Below, piece after piece: positions 1 through 7,454 of a stretch of DNA of 20,104 nucleotides. The translations under genes were made by a program, and so were the position numbers. The first letter of the stretch is position 1. Every line of letters begins with the position of its first letter. Source of the DNA: Silvimonas sp. (lineage in GTDB: Bacteria > Pseudomonadota > Gammaproteobacteria > Burkholderiales > Chitinibacteraceae); assembly GCA_030151005.1 (NCBI GenBank), contig JASLES010000451.1:1-20104 (forward strand), given 5' to 3'. Below the pieces are notes generated by a model. It was not told where the DNA came from. It saw only the letters and a program-made list of their open reading frames with translations, and did no database searches.

Positions 1-2460
1 CGTTGTAGTGTCGGTGAAGTCTGCCGCGGAGCCATCAGAAAGATGCGCAGTCAGTTTGCCGGCGCTTTTCCAGCCGCCCACGTGCACAATCAAGGTGTGT
101 GGTGTGGTACCTGCTGGCGCGCTGATCGAGAACCCGTTGCCAGTGTTGCTGATATAGACGCCATCCAGATTGGCTGTTGCCGTTGCGGTTGGGGTACCAT
201 CACTCCATGTGTTGGATCGCAAATCGTTGCTGTACAGGTAAACCGTGCCCGCGCCGACAATCTGGTACGTACTGATTTGCGCGGCAACGCCCGCTTTGCG
301 ATTGATCGGGGTTTCGCCCCAGTGTACCCAGTCCGCAGTGCCTTCCGTGCTCAGGTTAAAGCTGGCGCCGTTAAGGTTGCCATTGCCGGTCAGTGAAGCC
401 GTCGACGCAGCCTTGTTGGTCAGGCTGAAAACGGCCAGTCCGCTGTTGCCGGTGATGCTGGCGACGACCGCATAAGTACCGGTTTGCCCATTGGCGGTCA
501 GCTGTGGTGCGGTGGCAAGGCCATTGGCATCGGTCGTGACGGTTACAATGTTGGCGCCGTTAAAACTGGCGCCGGCACCACTGATCGGGGCGCTAAAGTA
601 AACGCTGACCCCGCTTTGCGGATTGCCGTTGCTATTGGTGACCTTGGCTTGCAATGGCGTGGTGAAAGCGCTGTTGACGGTGGCGCTTTGCGGGGTGCCC
701 GCGTTGCTGGCGATGAGGATTTGCTGCTGTTGCGTCAGCGCGGCCCCGTTGAAGGTTACATTGCCAGTGCCGGCAGCCATGACCCATTTAACGGTCAGCG
801 TTTGCGCCGCACTGCCCGCCTGGTAGGTCAGCACATAGTTGCGATCAAACTGCCCGCTGGCTACAGCGGTGGTGTCAACAAAGTCGCTGGTTGAACCATC
901 TGACAGGTGTGCCGTCAGCTTGCCGCTACTGTTCCAGCCGCCGACATGAACGACGAGCGTGCGAGTGGTGGTGTCCGCCGGCGCGGTGAGCGAAAAGCCA
1001 TTGTTGCTGCCGCTGATGTAAATCCCGTCAGCATTGCTGGTGCTGGTGGTGGGTATGCCATCTGTCCAGCTCAGGGTTCTGAGGTCATTGCTGTAACGGG
1101 TGACGGCGCCGCTGCCGACCACTGTGTAAGTGCTGAGTGCGGCGGTGACCCCGGCTTTACGGTTCAGGCTTGCCTCGCCCCAATGAACCCAGTCGGCCGA
1201 CCCTTCGGTGGTCAGATTGGCGGCTGTCGTTGCACTGTCCCCTGTGCCGTTGAGCAAGGCGCTACCGGTGCTGCTGGTTGCAATGTTGGTGAGCGAGAAA
1301 CTGGTCGGCGTGCTGGCGCCGGCGGCGCTGGCCGTGACCGTGAAGCTGCCGGCCACACCGTTGGCTGTCAATGCGGGTGCAGTAGCTACGCCGCTGGCAT
1401 TGGTGGTGACGGTTGCGGTGGTGCTGCCGTTAAAGCTGGCGCTGGCGCCGCTGGCAGGCGCAGTAAACGTGACGCTGGCGCCGCTAACCGGGGTATTGCT
1501 GCTGTTTTTTACCAGAACCTGCAGCGCGTCCGGATAGGCCGTGTTGATGGTGGCGGATTGCGGCGTGCCAGCCGTGCTGCTGACATTGTTGTTGGCAGCT
1601 GCCGTGTTGGTCAGGCTGTAGCTGGCGGTGCCGGTGGTCCCCGGAGCGCTGGCCACGACGGTGTAGCTGCCTGCTGTGGCGTTGGCTGTCAGGGTTGGCG
1701 CTGTGGCAATGCCGCTGGCGTTGGTGACGGCTGTGGCGGTGTTTTGTCCACCAAAGGTGGCCGACGCGCCAGATGCGGGCGTGGTGAAGGTTACTGTGAC
1801 GCCGCTAACCGGGTTGCCGCTACCGTTCTTGACCTGGGCTTGCAGTGCAGTGGCAAAGGCAGTCCCGCTGACGGCGCTTTGCGGGCTGCCGGCAGTGGCG
1901 CTCAGTGCATTGCTGGTCGCCACAGAAAGCGCGGCGCCACTCAGTGTGACGTTACCGGTGCCGGATGCGGCAATCCAGTGCACGCTCAGATATTGCCCGG
2001 CCGAAGCGGCGCTATAGGTGAGCGTGTAAGTGCGATCGTATTGCCCGGTGGCGAGTGCGGTCGTGTCGGTAAAGTCAGCGGCTGAGCCATCAGACAGGTG
2101 TGCGGTGAGTTTGCCGCTGGTTTTCCAGCCGCCGACATGCACGATCAGCGTGCGCTGCGTCGTATCTGCGGGTGCGGTAAATTCGAAACCGTTGTTGGCG
2201 CCGTTGACATACGCTCCGTTGATGTCGGTGGCCGCCGCGGCGGTGGGTGTGCCGTCGCTCCAGCTTAAAGGGCGTAGATCGTTGTTGTACACGGCGGAGG
2301 GGCCAATGCCCACCGGAGTGAAATCACTGATCACCGAAGTGACGCCGGCTTTGCGATTGACGGGAGAATTGCCCCAGTGGATCCAGTCAGCCGTGCCTTC
2401 CGTGGTCAGGTTGGCGTTGGTAGCCAGACTGGCGCCGCTGCCCGTGAGTGTGCCACCACT
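1..2460 (-). repeat. Alternating module array A-B-B-A-B-A inside the secreted protein gene
   Basis: Translated in the gene's frame, this part reads (5' to 3' on minus) A1 2460-1921, B1 1920-1606, B2 1605-1285, A2 1284-721, B3 720-409, A3 408-1 (cut by the window edge). A copies share DWxHWG, NRKAGV, LxWxDGxPT, NGFxxxAPAxTT, HVGGW, KLTAHLSDGS and GTGNVTxxGAAL. B copies share AGxPQSA, LQAxVxNSxGNPxSGxSVxF, APxSGAxASF, ANGxAGxYxVxAS and FSLTN. The copies are clearly diverged at DNA level, so the array is old enough to have drifted. B is a recognisable Ig-like domain. I cannot assign A to a named family. Confidence 0.85.
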
Positions 2461-4071
2461 GCTTGTTGGGGGTAACAGACCGTAGACGTGAACTGCATTG
2501 TCAAAGGTTGCGATGTAGACCTTGCCGTTGACCACAATGGGTGGCACCCATTTGGCCCAGCTACCCATGACGTCACGCGTGCTGTTTTGATTGCTGCTCC
2601 AGAGCATGTGGCTTGGGTTGGCGACATCAAACGCGTAAAAGATGCCAGGTTGCAGGCTGCCATTGGCTGTCCCGGTGGCAGAGAACGTGGCCCACAACAC
2701 GGCAGAGCCTGCGGCCGTGCCATTGGCGGAAATGGAAATGGATGGATCGTTGCTGATGGCGGAAAGCGGTGCAATGGTGCCTTGAGCAATGGGGGTGGTA
2801 TTGAAATTGGTCCCGTTAAAGGCGAAGGCTTTCAGTACATCACGCTCGCCGTACCCGAATAGCGTGTTGTTGTACCAGATGTAGTTGCCACCCCAGAAGC
2901 CGCCCGCCTCTGTGCCGGAGTAAGCAAACGTGGCCTGCCATTCCTGGAATATCTGATCGCCGCCAGCGTGATAGTGGCTCAGGTTGTTGGTATCAAAGAC
3001 ATACAGCTTGCCGTCTTTGGCCCCGGCGACGCCAAGTGAGGTGCCAGGAATCAGCAAGATGCCACTGCTGCCCAGATCCCAGTCAAATTCGGCGTCTTCT
3101 GCCTGGGTGGCGGGTGTGAAATAGTCGTTTACCACAAGCCCGCTTGCGCCCAGGCTGAGTTTGAGGATGCTGTCGCCGTAATCGCGCCCGCCGGAGGTGA
3201 CGGTAAATGCGCCGTTGCCGGTCTCCAGATACACGTTGCCGGCCGCGTCGCCGGTCAGGCCAACGCCGCCCTGCCAGATGCCGCTCTCGCCCCCGTCAGG
3301 AGAAACGCAAAGAATGCCGGTTTGCGCCAGCGATGCCGCGCTGTAGGTAAACACCCAGCCGTGGTACGGATCTGCATCCTGGTGCGAGCCAAATGAGACC
3401 CAGATATTGCCATTCATCAACAGCAGCCCCGGGCGCTGCCAGTGCTGGATTGCATTGAACGGCACCAGGCCGCCGCTGGCGTCACTGGATGTGCCGGGTA
3501 CGCTGCCCTGAATGATGACGGCGGGGATTTTGTCCAGGCCGGTGGTAATGTCCAGTGCGTGAATGCGGAAATACCCGATGCCGCCCTCGTAACTCTCGGC
3601 CACGACGTAAAGCGTGCCGGTATCCGGGTCAATGACTGGTGTCGAAGTGATGCCAATGTTGGGGTAAAGGTCGCGCGGCTCGCAGCAGACCGAGGCTGGC
3701 ATGGCTGGCCCCATATTGGCTTTCCAGAGCGGATTGCCCGGTGCATCTGCGTCGTACGCGTAGACCGAGTTGTTTTCGGTCACGATGTACACCACGTTAT
3801 GCACACCTTTTGCGCCCATATTTACGCCTGACATAAACAAGGGCTGGGCATAGATCTGCCCGTCTGCGGCAAACGAATAGAGTTTGCCAAAACTGCTGGT
3901 ATTGACGTTGGATGTGTTGAGTGTCGTCTCTCCCAGTGTCGCGCCGGTGCGTGCGTTGTCGTAGTGGTAAGTGACAACCTGTGCGCTGGTGTGGCTGGCA
4001 GCCAGTGCCAGCAAGGCGCAACTGAACAGGCGTAGCAGAACGCTACGCCAGCAAATGCGAATCCCGCCCAT
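1..4071 (-). CDS. Large secreted PQQ-like beta-propeller protein with alternating Ig-like and GTADWxHWG modules (C-terminus outside window)
   Basis: The minus frame starting at ATG 4071 stays open to the left edge (1357 codons, no stop), so the 3' end is missing. A good Shine-Dalgarno (GGAAGAG) lies just upstream. Residues 1-30 look like a signal peptide: Arg-containing start, hydrophobic stretch VLLRLFSCALLALAA, likely cut after HTSA. Residues about 31-535 resemble PQQ-like/quinoprotein propellers, beginning YHYDNARTGA with repeated blade-like segments such as GNVYLETGNG, GAKDGKLYVFD and NGKVYIATFDNAVHVYG. From about 538, two module types alternate: type A (GTADWxHWG, NRKAGV, TLIVHVGGW, HLSDGS) at 538-717, 930-1117 and 1222 onward, and type B, a bacterial Ig-like (Big_1/invasin-like) domain, at 718-822, 823-929 and 1118-1221. 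It is probably exported to the surface or medium. The propeller fold does not prove PQQ binding, and the substrate or partner is unknown. The frame is intact across the repeats. Export and propeller are well supported; function is not. Confidence 0.85.
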   Translation of the reverse strand, partial: MGGIRICWRSVLLRLFSCALLALAASHTSAQVVTYHYDNARTGATLGETTLNTSNVNTSSFGKLYSFAADGQIYAQPLFMSGVNMGAKGVHNVVYIVTENNSVYAYDADAPGNPLWKANMGPAMPASVCCEPRDLYPNIGITSTPVIDPDTGTLYVVAESYEGGIGYFRIHALDITTGLDKIPAVIIQGSVPGTSSDASGGLVPFNAIQHWQRPGLLLMNGNIWVSFGSHQDADPYHGWVFTYSAASLAQTGILCVSPDGGESGIWQGGVGLTGDAAGNVYLETGNGAFTVTSGGRDYGDSILKLSLGASGLVVNDYFTPATQAEDAEFDWDLGSSGILLIPGTSLGVAGAKDGKLYVFDTNNLSHYHAGGDQIFQEWQATFAYSGTEAGGFWGGNYIWYNNTLFGYGERDVLKAFAFNGTNFNTTPIAQGTIAPLSAISNDPSISISANGTAAGSAVLWATFSATGTANGSLQPGIFYAFDVANPSHMLWSSNQNSTRDVMGSWAKWVPPIVVNGKVYIATFDNAVHVYGLLPPTSSGGTLTGSGASLATNANLTTEGTADWIHWGNSPVNRKAGVTSVISDFTPVGIGPSAVYNNDLRPLSWSDGTPTAAAATDINGAYVNGANNGFEFTAPADTTQRTLIVHVGGWKTSGKLTAHLSDGSAADFTDTTALATGQYDRTYTLTYSAASAGQYLSVHWIAASGTGNVTLSGAALSVATSNALSATAGSPQSAVSGTAFATALQAQVKNGSGNPVSGVTVTFTTPASGASATFGGQNTATAVTNASGIATAPTLTANATAGSYTVVASAPGTTGTASYSLTNTAAANNNVSSTAGTPQSATINTAYPDALQVLVKNSSNTPVSGASVTFTAPASGASASFNGSTTATVTTNASGVATAPALTANGVAGSFTVTASAAGASTPTSFSLTNIATSSTGSALLNGTGDSATTAANLTTEGSADWVHWGEASLNRKAGVTAALSTYTVVGSGAVTRYSNDLRTLSWTDGIPTTSTSNADGIYISGSNNGFSLTAPADTTTRTLVVHVGGWNSSGKLTAHLSDGSTSDFVDTTAVASGQFDRNYVLTYQAGSAAQTLTVKWVMAAGTGNVTFNGAALTQQQQILIASNAGTPQSATVNSAFTTPLQAKVTNSNGNPQSGVSVYFSAPISGAGASFNGANIVTVTTDANGLATAPQLTANGQTGTYAVVASITGNSGLAVFSLTNKAASTASLTGNGNLNGASFNLSTEGTADWVHWGETPINRKAGVAAQISTYQIVGAGTVYLYSNDLRSNTWSDGTPTATATANLDGVYISNTGNGFSISAPAGTTPHTLIVHVGGWKSAGKLTAHLSDGSAADFTDTTT

Positions 4072-4132
4072 GATCTCTTCCTTGATTAAGAAATAATTTC
4101 TAGAAAATATAGGTATTCTTTCTTTTTACTTT

Positions 4133-4160
4133 CTAATAAGAAAAGCAATGTCGTTGACAA
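4133..4160 (-). promoter_or_regulatory. Candidate sigma-70 promoter for the secreted propeller gene
   Basis: On the minus strand TTGTCA (4160-4155) and TATTAG (4138-4133) are separated by 16 nt, in an AT-rich stretch about 60 nt upstream of the ATG at 4071. The -35 match is good and the -10 match is modest. This is a visual match only. Confidence 0.35.
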
Positions 4161-4268
4161 AGTGAAAGTAGAAATGAAAATTGACCCGCTGGCCGGTCGG
4201 GTGCGCAGGGCTGCAACCTGGGTGTCGCGGGTAGGTGGGCGGTGAGATGCGGTGTTTGTATGAGCGCT

Positions 4269-4302
4269 AATCCCGCCCGGCATCAGGGCTGGCGGGATTT
4301 TT
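4269..4302 (+). terminator. Rho-independent-type hairpin, oriented plus
   Basis: Nine-base-pair stem AATCCCGCC/GGCGGGATT with a 13-nt loop, followed on the plus strand by TTTTT (4298-4302). No plus-strand gene lies upstream, so as a plus terminator it has no obvious client. On the minus strand it has no U-tract but could still help stop the LysR transcript. Confidence 0.45.
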
Positions 4303-4463
4303 CGGGTTTGCTGGTTCTCGTTGAGCCAGAGTCGGCGGCTCTGGGCGGTCGGGTTTGCCGGGGTCAAACCGTTTCGATCTAAGTCTGGTAAGAAAACGGC
4401 TGACTAGGCTGCTGACGCCAGTAGGGAGGTAAACCCGCCGCAGGCCATATTCCGCGCTGATAT

Positions 4464-5363
4464 TCAGGTGTTTTGCGGGTACTTAAGGGTGTCGATGACC
4501 AGTGTCAGCGCGCGTGAAAACTGCTTGCGGCCCTGGTAGTAGGCGTGCAGTCCGGTGAAGGTGGGGTGCCATTCGGGCAGAACCCATTGTAGCTGCCCGG
4601 CGTCGACATGGGGCTTGACCAGGTCCTCTGGCAAGTAGGAAAGCCCGCAGCCGCTTAGTGCAGCATCCAGCATCTGATAGCTGCCATTAAAGGTGGTCTG
4701 CCCTTCTACCTTGACTTGCAACTGATGTGGGCCGTTCTGAAGTTCCCAGGCGTAAGTCCCGCCGTGGGTGGGTAGGCGCAGGTTGATGCAATTGTGTCCG
4801 GTCAGTGCCTGAGGGGTGGTGGGTACGCCGTGGCGTGCCAGATAGTCAGGTGCGCCGACAATGGTCATGCGCACATCCGGGCTGATACGTACGGCAATCA
4901 TGTCCCGCGCAACCTGATCACCTAGTCGCACGCCAATGTCGTAGCGTTCTGCCACGATGTCAGACAAGCCGTAATCATTGATCACCTCCAGCCGCAATTC
5001 CGGAAACTGCGCCAGTAACGGCCCCAGTCGCGGCCAGAGAATGGTGCGCGTGGCGTAATCCGTGGCAGTAATCCGGATGATGCCGGCGGGTTGGTCGCGC
5101 AGATCGCTCAATGCGGCCAGTTCCCCGTCGATTTCTTCAAAGCGCGGGCCAATGGCCTGTAATAGATGCTCGCCCGCTTCGGTTGTGGCAACGCTGCGGG
5201 TGGTTCTGGTTAGCAGGCGCAGACCAAGCCGGGTTTCCAGATTGCGGATGGTGTGACTCAGTGCAGATTGGGAAATGCCAAGTTGGGCGGCGGCACGGGT
5301 AAAGCTGCGCGCCTGGGCGACGGCAATAAACGCCAGCAGGTCACTGTAATTGTCTCTGGCCAT
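4464..5363 (-). CDS. LysR-family transcriptional regulator
   Basis: The 299 residues are the normal LysR length. Residues about 5-65 form the winged helix-turn-helix, with the typical stretch AAAQLGISQSALSHTIRNLE followed by LGLRLLTRTTRSV. Residues about 92-295 form the two-lobed effector domain (GIIRITATDYATRTILWPRL near its start, GCGLSYLPEDLV near its end). It resembles the subgroup often found beside oxidoreductase genes, so the nearby aldo/keto reductase unit is a possible target; that is inference, and the two are separated by a plus-strand gene. The ATG at 5363 has a GAGAG element about 8 nt upstream. No signal peptide: a cytoplasmic DNA-binding protein. The effector is unknown. Confidence 0.93.
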   Translation of the reverse strand: MARDNYSDLLAFIAVAQARSFTRAAAQLGISQSALSHTIRNLETRLGLRLLTRTTRSVATTEAGEHLLQAIGPRFEEIDGELAALSDLRDQPAGIIRITATDYATRTILWPRLGPLLAQFPELRLEVINDYGLSDIVAERYDIGVRLGDQVARDMIAVRISPDVRMTIVGAPDYLARHGVPTTPQALTGHNCINLRLPTHGGTYAWELQNGPHQLQVKVEGQTTFNGSYQMLDAALSGCGLSYLPEDLVKPHVDAGQLQWVLPEWHPTFTGLHAYYQGRKQFSRALTLVIDTLKYPQNT

Positions 5364-5708
5364 TAATGCACTCTCTTCATGAACCAGTTCTTATTATGCG
5401 CGCAGGCGGTGGATGTGGGCCGTTGTTCGTTCGGGGTGGTGGGTGGTTGTGCTGTGTTTGTCGTGTTGTATGGCGATCATTGCGTTAGTAAGCAAAGCAC
5501 ACAAACAATCGTTTTATCCGTTCATCGGTACATTTTATTCTTACATTCAAATGGCATAACTCCTTGTGTATACTCGATATCAGAGTTTGCTTTTGGTGTA
5601 GTGCTTACAAATATAGAAAATTAACCCGGAGTAAACAGTCCTTCACTTTCGTTGATTTGTCTGGCCGTGGCACACATGGATTGCCCGTGCAGGCATAGGT
5701 AGCCGGTT
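5364..5708. other. AT-rich divergent intergenic region between the LysR gene and a small plus-strand gene
   Basis: The gap separates the divergently read LysR gene and the 72-residue gene. Its middle (about 5490-5630) is markedly AT-rich compared with neighbouring coding sequence, as expected of a promoter region. No -35/-10 pair was clear enough to call. An open frame 5379-5624 on plus has unlikely composition and no good ribosome binding site, so I do not call it a gene. Confidence 0.4.
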
Positions 5709-5927
5709 ATGAAACAATTCCTGAAATACCCTCTGTTTGCCCTGATTTCTGAAGGTCACGGCATTACCTTGCACGACACCGAATCTGAGGCGGATGCCGT
5801 TGCCCGCACCCGCATTGACAGTGGTGTCGATCGCGTCAAAATTCGCGATCTTTCCGCACAGGCCGGCTACGCCTACAAGTATTGGGATGCCACCGCCAAA
5901 AACTGGATCAAGGTTGAACTGGTTTGA
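5709..5927 (+). CDS. Small conserved-looking hypothetical protein (72 aa)
   Basis: I do not recognise the family. The protein starts MKQFLKYPLFALISEG and is a soluble-looking alpha/beta sequence with charged, non-repetitive composition (ESEADAVARTRIDSGVDRVK, then AYKYWDATAKNWIKVELV). There is no signal peptide or membrane segment. An AGGTAG element lies shortly upstream of the ATG at 5709. It stands alone on the plus strand after a 345-nt AT-rich gap and ends just before a hairpin and the convergent aldo/keto reductase gene. The composition and own leader favour a real gene; function unknown. Confidence 0.6.
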   Translation: MKQFLKYPLFALISEGHGITLHDTESEADAVARTRIDSGVDRVKIRDLSAQAGYAYKYWDATAKNWIKVELV

Positions 5928-5936
5928 CCCGACCGC

Positions 5937-5973
5937 GCCGGGCTCTGCCGCCTTTGCTGGCGTAAAGCCCGGC
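5937..5973. terminator. Stem-loop between convergent genes
   Basis: Perfect 8-bp inverted repeat GCCGGGCT (5937-5944) and AGCCCGGC (5966-5973) in the 51-nt gap between the stop of the small plus gene and the stop of the minus aldo/keto reductase. It has no clear T-tract on either side, so it may be a weak bidirectional terminator. Confidence 0.4.
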
Positions 5974-5978
5974 CTGCC

Positions 5979-6983
5979 TTAGCGTGCCAGTCGCCCTTCT
6001 ACCGGATAACCAGGATCGGTATAACCTGGCGTGGAGGCGTGTCCTGGTGGCACCAGTCGGTCGACCAGTTGTTCGTCTTCGGCCGTGAGCGTGAACCGTA
6101 GCGCCTCCAGATAGCTATCCCACTGCGCTTCGGTGCGCGGGCCGGCAATGGTGCTACTCACCAGGCGGTTGTTAAGTACCCACGCCAGCGCAAAGCCGAT
6201 CGATGTCGTGCCGCGAGCAGCGGCATGGGCCGCAATCGTCTGCGCAATGGTTAGTGACTCTGGTCGCCACTCGGTTTGCTGAATGCGCCGATCGCCGCGC
6301 CCTGCCCGGCTATCCGCCGGCGGTGGTGCGTCGACTGCATATTTGCCGCTTAACACCCCGCGTGCCAGCGGGCTGTACGACACCACGCCCAGGCCGTAAT
6401 GCGCGGCGGCCGGCAGTTGTTCTACTTCCGCCGTGCGATCCACCAGGTTGTAGAGCGGTTCGCTGGCGATGGGGCGATCAATTCCCATCTGGTCTGCCAG
6501 TCGCGCCATTTCAGCAATGCGCCAGCCTTTGAAGTTGGAAACCCCAAAATGGCGCACCTTGCCCTGCCGGATCAGATCCGCCACGGCGCGCACGCCTTCT
6601 TCCAGCGGTACGCCCGGTAATGCGCGGTGAAAATACAGAATGTCGATGTAATCGGTGCCCAGTCGTTTCAGGCTGTTTTCTACCGATTGCATGATCCACT
6701 TGCGTGATTGGCCGTGCTGGTTGGGGCCTGTGCCGCCGGGGAAGCCAAATTTGGTGGCGACTACCCATTGATCTCGTTGTGCGGCAATGGCCCGGCCCGT
6801 GATTTCTTCAGCGCGGCCAGCGTGATAAACATCTGCGGTATCAAGGAAATTGATGCCTTGTTCAGATGCTTTGGCAATGATGCGTTGCGCCGTGGCTTCA
6901 TCGGTCTCGCCGCCAAACATCATTGTGCCAAGGCATAGCGGGGAAACTTGCAGGGCGCTGCGGCCCAGATAGCGGTAATCCAT
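5979..6983 (-). CDS. Aldo/keto reductase
   Basis: NAD(P)H-dependent oxidoreductase of the AKR superfamily (TIM barrel, cytoplasmic), which reduces aldehydes or ketones; the substrate cannot be read from sequence. Counting from ATG 6983 (334 aa), the catalytic tetrad is visible: D48 and Y53 in DTADVYHAG, K78 in ATKFG and H119 in YFHRAL. The N-terminus MDYRYLGRSALQVSPLCLGT and the motif VRHFGVSNF are typical. I start at 6983 because GGAG lies about 10 nt upstream; an upstream in-frame GTG at 7007 would add eight residues and has no ribosome site. It follows the carboxymuconolactone-decarboxylase-family gene by 44 nt on the same strand, so they are probably co-transcribed. Confidence 0.93.
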   Translation of the reverse strand: MDYRYLGRSALQVSPLCLGTMMFGGETDEATAQRIIAKASEQGINFLDTADVYHAGRAEEITGRAIAAQRDQWVVATKFGFPGGTGPNQHGQSRKWIMQSVENSLKRLGTDYIDILYFHRALPGVPLEEGVRAVADLIRQGKVRHFGVSNFKGWRIAEMARLADQMGIDRPIASEPLYNLVDRTAEVEQLPAAAHYGLGVVSYSPLARGVLSGKYAVDAPPPADSRAGRGDRRIQQTEWRPESLTIAQTIAAHAAARGTTSIGFALAWVLNNRLVSSTIAGPRTEAQWDSYLEALRFTLTAEDEQLVDRLVPPGHASTPGYTDPGYPVEGRLAR

Positions 6984-7027
6984 GGATGGTTTACTCCGTG
7001 CGGGCACAGCCCGTTTCGGTTTCGGGG

Positions 7028-7354
7028 TTAGAGTCCGCGTTCGGCAAAGACCGCTTTGGCGATATTCATGGCGGTCATGGCATTGGGCCAGCCCGCATAA
7101 AAGGCCAGATGGGTAATGAGTTCAATGATTTCGTCACGCGTGACGCCGTTGTCCAGTGCACGGCCCACGTGAAACGGGAGTTCATTGGTCCGGTAAAGTG
7201 CGGCCAGGGTGGTGACGGTGATCAGGCTGCGGTCGCGCGCGGATAAATCCGGGCGCGCCCAGACGTCACCGAACAAGACGGTGTCAGTGAGTTCTGCCAG
7301 TTTGGGTGCGGTGGCGCCAAAAGCCTGGCGCGCGGCGGTGGGTTCGTTGGGCAT
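7028..7354 (-). CDS. Carboxymuconolactone decarboxylase family protein
   Basis: At 108 residues it matches the length of small CMD/AhpD-like proteins. Recognisable blocks are FGDVWARPDLSARDRSLITV, then NELPFHVGRALDNGVTRDEI and ELITHLAFYAGWPNAM. It lacks the Cys-x-x-Cys pair of true AhpD peroxidase partners, so a thiol peroxidase role is unlikely. Such proteins often sit beside aldo/keto reductase genes, as here; the biochemical role is usually unknown despite the family name. CCGGAG lies about 6 nt before the ATG at 7354. It is probably the first gene of a two-gene unit with the reductase. Confidence 0.9.
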   Translation of the reverse strand: MPNEPTAARQAFGATAPKLAELTDTVLFGDVWARPDLSARDRSLITVTTLAALYRTNELPFHVGRALDNGVTRDEIIELITHLAFYAGWPNAMTAMNIAKAVFAERGL

Positions 7355-7402
7355 GATGGCTCCGGGTGGCTGAGTGTGGAACTCATCTTAGCCCTGGATG
7401 CG

Positions 7403-7453
7403 TCATGCAATTAAGATCAAAAATCCGCTAGCTCTGATGAGCTATTTGCATGA
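7403..7453 (-). terminator. Nested inverted repeat; likely terminator of the nucleotidyltransferase gene
   Basis: An outer 8-bp repeat TCATGCAA (7403-7410) / TTGCATGA (7446-7453) encloses a tight hairpin TAGCTC-TGAT-GAGCTA (7429-7444). Read on minus, the inner hairpin is followed five bases later by TTTTT (7423-7419), which fits a Rho-independent terminator just past the stop at 7455. The outer repeat is not needed for termination and could instead be a protein-binding site upstream of the gene at 7354. Confidence 0.5.
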
Positions 7454-7454
7454 A

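Larger units (their letters stand above)
4072..4463. other. Non-coding gap with three stem-loops
   Basis: No convincing gene lies here. The part next to 4071 is AT-rich and holds the promoter candidate. The rest holds three short perfect inverted repeats: AATCCCGCC/GGCGGGATT (4269-4277/4291-4299), CCAGAG/CTCTGG (4326-4331/4339-4344) and GGTTTG/CAAACC (4352-4357/4365-4370). Some of these probably end the LysR transcript that enters from the right. A minus-strand open frame at 4086-4367 has low-complexity, non-protein-like composition and no neighbour logic. Confidence 0.5.

Noticed and set aside
907..2085. 392-codon open frame on plus
   Set aside because: Antisense to the repeat modules; Gly/Cys/Arg-rich composition with no domain. 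It exists because the minus-strand gene is GC-rich and repetitive.
1..2460. Regularly spaced similar segments, considered as a CRISPR or DNA satellite array
   Set aside because: The similarity is at the protein level in one continuous reading frame, with long (about 100-190 residue) diverged modules, not short identical repeats with unique spacers.
4086..4367. 93-codon minus frame upstream of the secreted protein gene
   Set aside because: Composition is not protein-like, it covers the promoter candidate and hairpins, and it has no ribosome site.
5379..5624. 81-codon plus frame in the AT-rich gap
   Set aside because: No ribosome site, odd Cys/Val-rich start and AT-driven end; it looks like chance reading through a promoter region.
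7028..7354. AhpD-type peroxidase partner
   Set aside because: The Cys-x-x-Cys active site of AhpD is absent.
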